Positions 53,701 through 64,000 of a stretch of 64,000 nucleotides of DNA are shown piece after piece. The stretch's first letter is position 1. Each line of letters begins with the position of its first letter. Both the position numbers and the translations under genes were made by a program. Source of the DNA: Physcomitrium patens (lineage: Eukaryota > Streptophyta > Bryopsida > Funariales > Funariaceae). The DNA lies in contig NC_037258.1 of assembly GCF_000002425.4 (NCBI RefSeq), positions 2,525,964-2,589,963 on the forward strand, read 5' to 3'. The notes beneath the pieces were generated by a model. It did not search any database, was not told the DNA's origin, and saw only the letters and a list, made by a program, of their open reading frames with translations.

Positions 53701-55089
53701 CCTCAATATTTATCACTGATGTGTTGAAAGAAAACACCACAAAACCAAGTATGCTAGAGGAGTAGCTCAAAGGACTATACAACATTTGAACTTTATCCAT
53801 TTTAATATATGTCACCTTATGCAAGTTGGTACTCATTCTAGATCTACATATTTCATTACTTGAATTTATAACTTCTCCAAATATTTTCATATATATTTAT
53901 TGATAAATAAATTTAAATTATTTGATAAATTTATACTGTATAAAAAAAAATTGACAAAAATCAAACAAATTGTAAAATTAAAACCTTAAGATTTGGTTGT
54001 GGAGGTGAATATAATATCTATCTATCTATCTATCTATATATATATATTCAATGAATTTTATAAAAAAGAAGAAGCATAAAATAAGAATTTATAATAATCT
54101 ATATATTAAAATAAAATAATATTTTAAAATAAAAAATAGACCTTGATAAAAGTAAATTTATCCCTGTTAGCTTATATTCATTTATTCAAAATGTATTGGA
54201 GAGAAGTATTTGTTATAGCTAACTATCTTTAAAACTAAAGTCCTACTAAAGCTATATTAGTCATTAAACTTATTTTGAGATATGGTTTAATTGTAAATCT
54301 AATCTTTTATATTTAAAAATCTTTGGTAGCAAAGCTTATGTTCTTATTCAAAAAAAAAAAAAAAAAAAAAACTCAAAAAAACTAGACTCTCATTTATTTG
54401 AGCCTACTTTTTAGGTTATAGTAACAAAAAATAAAAATAAAAATAAAAATAAAATCTTATTATCTTATGAGTTTATATAATAAAACAACAACTATATCTC
54501 AAGACATTATTTGTTATAAAAATTTTGCTTTACATTCAAGTTTTATTTTCAAACAAGATATATAAGATATTATTGATCTTGTATTACTCAAAAATGCCTT
54601 CTATTATTCCTAGCAAGCTTCATGTACTTACTCTATAACAACCTATAGGTTTTAATCTACAAGAAAATCTCTACTTTTATAATGATTATTAAATAAATCT
54701 TTTAATAGAAAAAAATTATTAAATTTTCTTCCTAAAAATGATGTTTATGAACTTTTTTTTCAACTTTTTTAAAATGATGCATATAGATTTACTTCACATC
54801 ATGCAAATATAAAGTGAATTTAGACATGAGAGCATCCAATCTTGAATTCTCTAATTTAATTAGATCTAAATAAAATTTTAAATCCATATCAAAATACCTT
54901 GAGTACATTCAAAGCAAATCTTCTCTTGAAAGACAAAAATCTTGTTTTTATCTTCATCACCATCAAGACCATTAAGTCAATATGGTCTATTTATCTTTAG
55001 ACATTTCTAAGACGACCCAAAAAGCTATAAAAAAAACCTAATTGCAAAGAATAGAAAATTGCCATTAATATTGATTTTAAATCTTTAAA

Positions 55090-56260
55090 AAGAAATTAAA
55101 CATGGAAGTTTATTCTACTTTCTCCTAATAAAAACCCAATTAGTTGTAAATATATTTTTAAAATAAAAAACCAAGTTGATAGTACTATAGACAAATATAA
55201 AGTAAGGCTAACTGTTACAGACTTTATATAAATCCAAGGAGTGGATTATATATAAAAAAAAATTATATGTTGTCAAGTTAAATTCTATCAAAGTTCTTCT
55301 AGCTCTAGCTGCTCAATATAACTTAGAATTTTATTAATTCAATGTTAAAAAAACTTTTTAAATGGTTATATTAAGAAAAAATTTTATATATGAATTTAAG
55401 AAGGCTTACTTTTATTTGCTAAGACCAATTTTGTTTGTATATTTTTAAGCTCATTATATGGTTTGAAGAAATCTTCTTGCATATGATATTTTTTTTTTGA
55501 TCAATATTTAATCTCACATAATCAAATCAGGCTCAAAGTTAATATTAATATTATTAAAAAAAAAATGATGGTAGTTTTACTATTCTAATTCTTTATATTG
55601 TTGATTGTATCATCATTAGTAATAAAAATTTTCTTATTTAAGTTATTAAAGATATTTTTTACTAAGAATTTAAAATATTTAATAAAGATAAAATTTATTA
55701 TACTATTTTAAAATTTTATTATTAAAAACCATTCAAAAGATTGGATTATATTATATGAAAAAAATATTTAATATAACATATTTAATTGTAATTCATTGAG
55801 TATACTTATGCAAGTTAAAATTTGATTCAATAAACATAACTTTCTTAATAATAATCAAGCTTACATCAATTTTTAGTCTTATTCACACATAGTTGACAAT
55901 ATAATGCAAGATATTGTTAATTCGCAACCAAATTGTGCTTACACAATAAGTAATTGACCCAATTTCTATCATGCTCTATTTTATTATATATTCAAATTTT
56001 AAAATGTATTGTGTGATATTTCAAAGATACACTTATTTATGACATCAAATATCAATAATAAGTCACTGGAAATATTTTATATGGCTTTTTATATTCCAAT
56101 TATCTTTATAAAGATATTTATAAATCTACTTCTAGCTATTTTTTTCTTCTAGTTAATGTAGTTAAACAAAAATAAGTATTTTTTTATCTCCTATAGAATC
56201 TAAATATATGGCATTAGCTAAAACTATTGCTAAAATTCCATGATTACAAAATTTACTATA
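55090..56260 (+). pseudogene. Copia RT-RNase H remnant
   Basis: RT traces run from 55150: KIKNQVDSTIDKYKVRLTVTDF, then QGVDYI and KNFLNGYIKKKFYI (usual DVKTAFLNGxLxEEIYM), SLYGLKKSSC near 55450, and an IDDLIIISNKN-like block near 55600. RNase H trace: ESKYMALAKTIAK near 56200. Multiple stops. Confidence 0.78.
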
Positions 56261-56273
56261 TAAATTAAGTTTT

Positions 56274-56314
<41 letters not shown>

Positions 56315-56799
56315 CAAAGTACCATTTGATTAAGTAAAAATCTAAAATATGATTCTTATAGAAAAGACATTGATATATAATATTATTTTATAAAAAATAA
56401 AATTATTTAATTATAACATATTTTTATGATATATAAGATAATGTATATTATTACTAAGTATTTATCAATAAATAACCATCAAAACCATATATTATATCTT
56501 AGAATGTGATTGCTTTTCAATTCACTTATTTAGACTAAAAATATATATTTTTCTTTCATACTACCGTCGCTTCCTTCTTATCTACAATTATATTACAACA
56601 TCATATCTTACTAACCTATATTCATTCCATGTATTCTTTACAATAGAGTCAACCTTATTATTCCAACTTTGCTTTATCTTGGAAAAAGAGACACATATAT
56701 ATAGCTGATTGTTTATTAATTATAAAGGCAACAACTTGAAATGATTTAATTGATGCAATTAGCATCAAAACCTTTTTAAACAGCAATAAGGATTTGGAG

Positions 56800-57960
56800 G
56801 ATCAAGATGCTATTGTAGAAGAGAAGAAAACTAGGTTTTCTCAAGAAAATGTAGTTGAGCTCTTCAAAAAAAAGAGGCCACCAAGGATTAAAGAATCTAC
56901 TCAAAGAGGAGAAGGGCCTTCTTATCCTCAAGTTTAAGCAGTGCCTTCATCTCAACTAAGAAGTGGAGTTGGACCTCAAGAAAGTAGAAAAAAAAACAAA
57001 AAAAATGAAGATTCAAACAAGCCCAAATATAAGAGTCCTTTCTATAAGCTTCAATTGGATATTAAAAACTTTATTAATATGAAGATGATTTTGGAAGAAA
57101 ATATTTTTGATGCAAAAATTGAATTTAGCTTGAAAGAGGCATTTGGCATAACAAAAAAAGACTTTTATAAGCTTATCATCAATGCCATTAAGAAGAAGAG
57201 GAAAATGACATCAAAGGAGGTTATGGTAAAAGTATTGGATTTCTATTTGATCAAGAAAGAAGATCAAGAAATAAGGCAAGTCTTCTTCCAACTTTGTGCT
57301 CCTAGATTTGATGAAATGCTACTTGAAAGAAAGAAGGAGGTGACTACTCAAGGCTATGGTAGAGACAAAGATCAAAGAGAAGCAAGAAGTAGCAAAGAGG
57401 TGGATCATGGAGTAGGCATAAATGAAGTAAATATGTCATATTGTACTTTTCATAGAAAGTTTGAGGTTGAGAGGATGATTGCTCAATTTGTACATTTCTT
57501 TTGGATTAGGACTACAATAGAGATTCAAGTGAGGGTTGGAGACCTCAAAGAGCACACCTTGAAATTTATTATTTATAGATTGGAGATTAATATGATGATA
57601 ATGAGAATTTATGAGATGGACAAATAGCCTATTGATATTAATAATGGATGGATGTTGAAGGCATCCAACAATAAGCAAGGTGATTTATATAGAGCATATT
57701 TAGAATTTAAGAGAAGAATTAAGAACGTGGAAGTGGATCAAAATTTCTTTGTACAAAACTTTGCTACTTATCTGATGATTTTAGAGCAATCTTTTATCAT
57801 GACTATGAAGATGGAGACCAAATTTTTACATAATGATTTTTATTATGTAAAGATTAGAGACTATTATAAAAAAATATTAATGCAATTATTTACAATAAGA
57901 CTATATCATGAATAAAATAGAGACCAGTTGAAAAAAGATCTTTTGAAGACTAATGAGGAG
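56800..57960 (+). pseudogene. Gypsy gag-like and protease region
   Basis: The largest open part is 56941-57627 (228 codons, starting MPSSQLRSGVGPQESRKKNK), preceded in frame by one TAA and earlier coding (DAIVEEKKTRFSQENVVELF). It contains the FSLKEAFGITKKDFYKLIIN block and a basic linker KKKRKM. A protease-like domain follows: GWMLKASNNKQGDLYRA, NFFVQNFATYLMILEQSFIM (usual LGxPF) and KMETKFL. The classic DSG triad was not clearly seen (DINNG at ~57640). This is close to a full region, broken by only a few stops. Confidence 0.7.
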
Positions 57961-57999
57961 TTTTTGGATTTTTAAAGAGAATTTGTATAGCATGGTTGT

Positions 58000-58456
58000 A
58001 CAAAGGTGCAAGTGAATTTTTATACATACACTCTCCAATGTACATAGCTTTGAGTGTAGATTTTTGGATTTGACAACTTTGGAAGTTTTGAAATTTCAAA
58101 AGATTAAAAATTTGAATTATGTATATGAAAGTTGGATAAAGAAATATGAAAAAAACTTTAAAAAAATAGGTGTGATTTCAAGTAGTAAGTGAATTTTGAA
58201 TTTTATTAAGGAAGAAGGATTTGAATATGATTATGTAAAGATTTTAGAAGGATTGGCTTTGCATATAGATGGAAGTGGATCTAATGTTGTTTTGGAGCTT
58301 CATTCAAGGCAAATATATGAGAAGGTTTTGAAATTTTCAAGAAGGCTTAGAATAATTGATGGTCATATGATATTGCAAGAAGCTATAGTACACATTAAGT
58401 ATAAGACCATTATTGTATTACATTTATTTTTTCTTGAAAATGCACTAAGCACCTAG
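58000..58456 (+). pseudogene. Gypsy middle region, unknown domain
   Basis: After a stop-rich stretch an 86-codon ORF (58196-58456) starts MNFIKEEGFEYDYVKILEGL and ends HLFFLENALST. Just upstream an SWIKKYEKNFKKIGVISSSK block is in the same style. The end of this coding segment also appears, badly decayed, at the right edge of the repeat at 40960-41560, so both are parts of one element family. No domain name can be given. Confidence 0.5.
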
Positions 58457-59640
58457 TTGTAGAAGGTAAATAACAATGGAACAACAATTCTACCAAGTCT
58501 AATAGAGAATTAAATAAAATTCAAGTAATTCCTAAAAACTCAAAAAAGCTTTAACCTATCAAAATAAATTTTAAAGAAGTTACAAAAAAAATACTAAGAA
58601 TCCTAAAAAAATACTAAAAATAAAAAATTTAATATAATCTTAATTAAAATTCTAATTAAATATTAATTAAATCTTTGGTCAAATTCTAAATAAAATCCTA
58701 ATTGATCTTTAATCAAATCCTAACTCAAATCCTAATGAAATTCTAATAAAATCTTAAACCTTAGACAAAATCTAAACAAGTTCTAAATCAAATCCTAAGA
58801 AAATCCTAATCCAAATCAAATTCTTAACAAATCCTATAGCAAAATAGAACCTCAACAACTAATAATCAAATTATTGATATCAACTCAAAATTTTATATAC
58901 CTCTTAATATCTTAATTAGAAACAAGCACAAGAAAGATGAAATCAATCGTACTTACTAATTGAGAGAAATACAAGATAATCCAATCAAGTATTAGGTGAC
59001 TTCTTATTTCAATCTAAATATTAAACTTTCAGTGTCAATATCTCTTTTTTTAAAAATTTAATTTCTTTGAAGTTTCATCCAAATGTTGAAAATCAAGTCT
59101 TATATCTATACAAAAGAATTCACTTCAATCCAATTGATACACTGCTAAAAATCATAGAAACACTCACTAATCCTTAAACTCCAATTTTTGAGATTTCAAT
59201 CTATAAAAACCTTTATATAATTCAATCTAATTATTTGATTCAACTCAAAATTTTCATACATATTTATAACTAGTATACTAATATACTATCCAGATTTCAT
59301 CCATATATACACCATAAAATTCAAGAAATCTTCAAATTTGTAAACACATTTTTATTTTTCAAATCTTAGTCCTATCAAAAATATTATTAACTTTGAAAAT
59401 CCCTCAAAATATTAATATGGATTCAAATGATATGAAATTAATGCTAAAAAATATCTTATTAAGTTTTCTAATCTAATATATTTTATATGCTATTTTTTAA
59501 TCTATCAAAGAACCTTAAAATCACTATAGGTTCATGGTTTTGTACCTCAAGATTTATATTTGACTGAGGTCGACAAGTGGTCTTCTCTAGATATCAATTC
59601 TTGGCTTCTTAAGGTAAATTTTACTAAAATATATTCTTAA
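58440..59640 (+). repeat. Inverted partner of the 33.7-41.5 kb repeat
   Basis: Uninterrupted ~1.2-kb unit that matches, in reverse complement, 33725-34582 joined to 40960-41465. It shows what the chromovirus target looked like before insertion. It contains many tcaaatcctaa-type near-repeats at 58660-58850. It separates protease and RT parts of the gypsy element. Confidence 0.82.
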
Positions 59641-59699
59641 TTCCAAAGATTACATCAAATAAGATACCAAAGAGTACATCAAATAAGCTATCATAGAGC

Positions 59700-60480
59700 T
59701 AAAATTGAAGAAATCAAGAAAGATTAGTCACAAGTTCATTAAAGAATCTTTAGATAAGTTGAAGATTAAAGAGGGTGATTTTTTGGCCGAGAAGGAGAGG
59801 AAGAAGTTTTTAGAGATGCTTTTCAAACATGATAAGGCTTTTGTCCATACATCTAAAGAAATTGATTGTGTAAATCCTAGCAAAATAGTACTTGTGGTTA
59901 TTTTCATCATTCCCTATTTACCTTGGAACTTAAAGCCTGTTTTGATGCCAAAGGCTTTGCTTTTTAAGTTGATAGATTTATTGAAGAAAAAGATGAAGGT
60001 AGATATCATTAAACCATCTATTACATCTTATTCCAATTAATGGTTCATCATTACAAAGAAGTCTGGGGCACTAAAATTCATTCAAGACATGCAACTAATC
60101 AATAAAGTGAATATTAGGAATATGGAGTCTGGACTAGTCATAGATGAAGTAGCGGAAGCTTTTGCAAGGCATGTCATTTATTCTAACATGGATTCATATC
60201 CAAATTATGATAAATTTCAATTAATAAAGGAGAATAGAAACCTAATCACTATGAAGTCTCTTTTAGATCTAGTGCACATGTGTACTTTGCTATAAAGTGC
60301 AACTAACTTAGTTGCTCATATAAAAAATACAATGAACCAAATTTTAAAAGACTTTGTATTAGAGAAGATCATACCATTTTTGGATGATATCTCAATTAAA
60401 TATTATAAAAAAAATTCTAATGATTTGACTTTGAGAGAAGATAGATGATATATATTTATAAAAAATATATATTGAAGATA
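59700..60480 (+). pseudogene. Gypsy reverse transcriptase remnant
   Basis: 59705-60040 carries KFIKESLDKLKIKEGDFLAE, then HDKAFVHTSKEIDCVNPSKI, PWNLKPVLMPKALL and LLKKKMKVDIIKPSITSYSN (RT entry; usual GIIEPSxSPYSS). Then come KKSGALKFIQDMQLINKVN (usual KKDGxxRxCxDYRxLN), YDKFQLIKENRNLITMKSLL and MCTLL, and near 60350 an EKIIPFLDDIS-like block standing for the xFxDD catalytic site. Stops occur between blocks. Confidence 0.85.
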
Positions 60481-60539
60481 TAAAAAATATTTTGAAGAAA
60501 CTTAATAAGTTAAATCTTATACCTTAAAAGTCTATATTT

Positions 60540-61070
60540 GGATTTAAAGAAATTATGATTATTAGATATTTCTATAAAAGCTATGGAAGAAAATCAAATC
60601 CAAATAAAATAGATATTATAGCAAAAATGAAGGCATATAGAAGCACAATCGAGGTAAAAAGATTTTTGAGTATTTATATATTTTATTATATATGGATTCT
60701 TTATTATGTTTATATTATAGAGCTTAATATCAATTATTAATATAAATAAATAATAAAATAATAAATGGATTGAAGAACAAAAATTGGCTATAGATGGATT
60801 AAAGGTGGTTTTGAAATCACTACCAGTATTAAAGAAAGTAGACTATAATTATGGAAGATTGATGATAGAGATAATTGATACAAGTTCTATACCCATTGAA
60901 TGGACTATTGGATAATATGATAAGGAAGATAGATAATTTATAATTAGGTTTAAAGCAAGGATTCTTACTAAGAAGTAAAGAGCTTATCTACAAATAAAAA
61001 GAGAGCTTTGAGATACACTTACCACATTGAAGGCTAAGAGAAATTACTTAATATTGTGTGTTGGTTTATT
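60540..61070 (+). pseudogene. Gypsy RNase H remnant
   Basis: Plus-strand reading gives RFLSIYIFYY (decayed thumb), EQKLAIDGLKVVLKSLPVLK and VDYNYGRLMIEIIDTSSIPI (usual YxxPFxLxTDASxxGxG). Next are KEDR.FIIRFKARILTKK.RAYLQIKREL (usual SRxLxxAExNYxxxExE) and LKAKRNYL. Broken by stops. Confidence 0.8.
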
Positions 61071-61079
61071 GAGAGTGGT

Positions 61080-62210
61080 GGATGATTTGGAGACATAACA
61101 TAAGATATAAGGTGAATTTCATGATACATTGTGGGCTAAGCATAAAGAAGTTTGAACTACCTATATTAAAATCAATGAGCACTATTGGTAGAAGCACTTA
61201 TATAAGGATGTCAAGGAATTTGTAAGTACGTGTAAAGAGTGCCAATTACAATGCAAGATGAGATATAGAAATGGTTTATTCCTATCTATCTATTTGCCAT
61301 TTATTTTCAATAAATGATTGATTTGGTTGTTGTACTAATATGGTTTTGGAGCATGAAGTATTTATATTTGGCAAAAAAAGAATTTTCTAATTATGTAGAA
61401 GAAAGGACATTGAGATCAAAGTCTATAGAGGTGGTATGTTGGTTTATTTTGGAAGATATTATATATTGCTATGAGAGCATTGAAATAATGAGAATAAATT
61501 GGGATGAGCTTTATATAATAGAAGTATATGATTTCTTCACAAGATATGAGGTATAATTAAAATTGACTGCTTCTTACAATCCTAAAACCAATAGTAAGAA
61601 TAAAAAGAAGCACCTTTCAATCATTTAAGCTTTGGTCAAGGCATATAGAAGTCAATCAAGGTTGGGGCCTAAGCTTTTGTCATTTTTTTATACGTAGATA
61701 AAACTATTCATAATTACTATCTATATACTAATAGAATTGATGTTAGTGCAAAAGTCCTTAATGCCTACAAAGTAGTCTATTCTTACTTGATTTTTTTTGT
61801 CTTGAAAAGATGGCATTGACAAGAAGAGATTGTTGGAGCTTTCAATTAGGTAATTAGAGAGATTTTCCAAGGATCATCAAGTTGCTATAGAAAGGCTTAA
61901 AGTAACAAGGTTGAACAATAAAGAGAGGTTTGATAAAAACTTATTGATTAAGGCTTAAGCAAATTAAAAAAGGTGATTGGATTTTGGTTTACAATAGTAA
62001 TTTGATGCACCAACATTCTATTCTTTGTAAGTTTATATGGCATTGGTTTAGATCCTATGTGGTGGTTGAAGTGCATGATAATGCAACTTATTTTCTTTAA
62101 GAGTTAGATAAGATGCTATTGAAGACAAGATTGCAAAGATGCAAATTAAAGACTTCAAATGGCAAGATGATATGAATTATATAGAGGATTTAGAGGCTTT
62201 TGAACTTTAA
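61080..62210 (+). pseudogene. Gypsy integrase remnant
   Basis: Zinc-finger part: GEFHDTLWAKHKEV, then INEHYWWKHLYKDVKEFVST and CKECQLQ. Core: 61314-61556 with the KYLYLAKKEFSNYVEERTLR block, IIYCYESIEI and NWDELYIIEVYDFFTRY (usual SDxGxEF). KERFDKNLL is near 61930, and the C-terminal part has KKGDWILVYN-like, PYVVVEVHDNATYFL and NYIEDLEAFEL segments. Many stops. Confidence 0.82.
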
Positions 62211-62335
62211 TATTTTGATCAATGGTTCAAAAGTAATATAGCTCATAATAACTCTAATTTTGATAATGGAGGTATTGTAGTCTAATTCTTTAGGACATAC
62301 TAAAACATGTATAGATTTGAAGGGGATGAATATTG

Positions 62336-62360
62336 TGATGTACTTAATTTAAGTACATCA
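62336..62360. repeat. Perfect 25-bp palindrome at LTR start
   Basis: Two 12-base arms (TGATGTACTTAA and its exact reverse complement) around a single T. It sits two bases inside the LTR. Confidence 0.9.
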
Positions 62361-62609
62361 AAGTTATTTGGAAGGTGATTATTTTTATTTATAAAAAATA
62401 TATAATACTAATATATTTATAAATTTGAATAGGATTTAAAATAGAAGATTATTGACTTAAATAGATTATTCAAGCTTTAAAGATATTATCTTTTAAGGGA
62501 GATACCTAATTCTATAGTGATTCAAGGTAGATATTGGAAGAAGGTTAAGGTGGAGGTTTTGGCATCAAATAGATTTTTTTTTGCTTTGATAGGAATATAT
62601 AGATGGAAG

Positions 62610-63197
62610 GTAATTGGAATTTTTAGGCAATTAGATTCAAAACTAGTTTGGATTTTTTCATATGATTTATTAGATTTTTTTTTTTTTTTTTGAAATTTTG
62701 AAATTTTAAAAATTTGAAAGAAGCTAGATCTTATTATGAGCTTTCCAACAAGCCTTAACATGCAAGAAGAAGAGATGTGATAAGGGAGATTCATACAAAT
62801 TTGTAGATAGAAGATTGTTGGAGTTTTTAGGTAGAAAGATTTAAAATTGACATGGGATTTCCTATGCCATTTATTATATTTTTATCTTTATGTATTGAAC
62901 TTTTGGAAATAATTAGATCTTATTTTTAGCTTTCCAATAAGTCTTAACATATAAGAAGAAAAACTATGATAAGGGAGATCCATGCAAATTTGTAAGTAGA
63001 GGATTGCTGGAATTTTTGGGCGGCAAGATTCAATATTGGTTTGGATTTATCTATGTTATTTATTGGATTTTCTTCTTTTTGTTTTGAGATTTTAATTAAA
63101 ACTAGATCTTACTATTAGCTTTTCAATAAGATATTGTATGAAAGAAAAGAAATTGTTATGAAAGAGATGCAAACTAATTTGTAGATAGGAATTTTGA
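62610..63197. repeat. Three diverged tandem repeats, ~190-208 bp
   Basis: Units at 62610-62817, 62818-63006 and 63007-63197. Each runs tggaatttttagg...aa(a/g)at, then ttggatttttc-like, an oligo-T or ttctttt block, then ctagatctta, agcttt(c/t)caa(c/t)aag, aagaagaa.ga.atg and caaa.ttgtag.tag. The order is identical in all three and divergence is moderate. The minus ORF 62522-62794 is not a gene. Confidence 0.8.
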
Positions 63198-63539
63198 GGA
63201 TTGTGGCTATAACAACCTGTCAATTTTTTCCTTGATTTGGCTTTCATTTTTAAAATTTTTTTTTAATGACTTTAAAAATTTGAAGTTTTTAGCTTGAATT
63301 AAGTTCAATGAACTAAATTTTGTTTAGATTGGATTAATGATAAATAAATTATAGATATTTTAGTGAGAAGAGGTTTAGATTTAAAATTAGAGTTAGGAAT
63401 TGGATGCATCTTGGCTCAAGCAAGGAATTAATTTAAAAATTATATTTAGCCTTTGATCTACCTTTTTATATTTTAATTCATTTGGAATAACATTGTACTT
63501 CTTACAATCCACTTGCAATTAAAGACCTCGTATTTTCCT

Positions 63540-64000
63540 CAAGAGGCTTGCCTTCTTGATACTAATAGGTTCAATTGGTAAAAAATTGGATTAATCTATT
63601 TATATATAAGAAATTGTTAAAGTCTTTTGTAATCCACTTTGTCATAAGGGCAAATAGTCTTAATATTATGACAAAATAATCATATCTTATTGCTAACATA
63701 GAATTGAGGTTGTTCCTTGCAACAAGCATTTGTATTTATTTTTTGACATTCTTGAGTTCCTTTTAATTGTACCTTCATTGTTGTATGTAGCTCTAACAAA
63801 AAATTTGTCAAATCTTTTGTTCTAAGTTTATCAATTTTTAAAAAGTTAAAAATATCAAGTTGTAGATGATAACTATAATTAGTAAAAAATATTTTTATTG
63901 AAAAGAAAAATATACCATATTATTATAAGCAAACTTTATCAATGGTAAAAAAATTATCTAATAATCTTGTTGATAATTGATAATACACCTCAACTATTAT
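63540..64000 (-). pseudogene. Decayed gypsy integrase C-terminus, runs off the window
   Basis: This aligns by eye with 35946-36430 of the young chromovirus, same orientation. Examples: tatcaagt.gt.gatgataactataatt here versus tatcaagtcgtggatgatagccataatt there; tattattataagcaaac is shared; and cattcttgagttcc.ttt versus cgttcttgagctttctt. It is the integrase C-terminal and linker part of pol, with many A/T transitions and indels. Upstream pol lies beyond the window end. Confidence 0.82.

Larger units (their letters stand above)
52060..56500 (+). mobile_element. Decayed Ty1/copia element, plus strand
   Basis: Gag, knuckle, protease, pre-integrase, RT and RNase H traces occur in copia order on the plus strand. 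The gag is clearly related to that of the minus-strand copia at 48.0-48.7 kb, for example DILSLSIINNCIENNI here versus DILSLSIIKNCIENNI there. LTR ends were not identified. All frames are heavily interrupted. Confidence 0.8.
56770..62333 (+). mobile_element. Decayed Ty3/gypsy element, plus strand
   Basis: Gag-like, protease, RT, RNase H and integrase segments in gypsy order, each with stops, running to a purine-rich tract (62318-62330, gatttgaaggggatgaa) and a 3' LTR start at 62334. The sequence differs strongly from the chromovirus and I saw no chromodomain, so this is another lineage. A ~1.2-kb non-coding block (58450-59640) separates protease and RT. Confidence 0.85.
62334..63230 (+). repeat. 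3' LTR (part) of the plus-strand gypsy
   Basis: Begins TGTGATG directly after the purine tract. The right end is not fixed. It contains a perfect 25-bp palindrome at its start (62336-62360) and a set of three tandem ~190-210 bp units at 62610-63197. Confidence 0.6.

Noticed and set aside
1..64000. CRISPR arrays, bacterial operons, Shine-Dalgarno sites
   Set aside because: Spliced genes and plant-type LTR elements show this is eukaryotic nuclear DNA. No regularly spaced repeat-spacer array exists; the 43-bp array has no spacers.
1..64000. tRNA and rRNA genes
   Set aside because: I looked for GGTTCGA-type T-loops with matching arms and for conserved rRNA blocks and found none. Initiator-Met-like motifs are retroelement primer sites. 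A tRNAscan run would settle this.

Overview
The window is nuclear DNA from a land plant. It is very AT-rich, full of (AT)n microsatellites, and built mainly from nested LTR retrotransposons. A few GC-richer islands carry short-intron genes with canonical GT/AG splice sites. This composition, introns of about 100-250 bp and a very young chromovirus would fit a moss (Physcomitrium-like) or another bryophyte. The organism call is inference only, because no species-specific sequence was recognised.

Layout. 1-4.4 kb is AT-rich relic sequence with degraded LTR pieces. 4.5-6.6 kb is a GC-richer island holding a diverged duplication. 6692-15304 is an old Ty1/copia element on the minus strand, with 271-bp LTRs and GAAAC target duplications. 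It is split by a second, internally deleted copia element (10402-13510). 16.5-19.6 kb is gene-like but unresolved and includes a 52-codon minus-strand ORF. 21219-22682 is the best host gene: a four-exon heavy-metal-associated (HMA) domain protein with a long Lys/Glu tract. 25-28 kb is AT-rich and ends in an isolated exon-like segment at 28076-28209. 28.6-32.7 kb carries decayed plus-strand copia pieces.

34583-40959 is a nearly pristine Ty3/gypsy chromovirus on the minus strand. Its 553-bp LTRs differ at 2 positions and it has TTGTC target duplications. It encodes gag (split over two frames), a complete 1162-codon pol with chromodomain, and an extra 140-codon ORF between pol and the 3' LTR. 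It sits inside an older gypsy-derived repeat whose uninterrupted, inverted relative lies at 58.4-59.6 kb. 44.7-49.3 kb is a decayed minus-strand copia, followed by a 43-bp minisatellite. 49.7-51.4 kb is a GC-rich island with a 100-bp assembly gap and a small three-exon gene model. 52-56.5 kb is a decayed plus-strand copia. 56.8-62.3 kb is a decayed plus-strand gypsy of another lineage, whose 3' LTR begins with a perfect palindrome and holds three tandem ~190-bp repeats. The window ends in a decayed minus-strand gypsy integrase related to the young chromovirus.

The host genes show no shared pathway. The coherent story is successive transposon insertion, from heavily decayed relics to one insertion that is nearly new.
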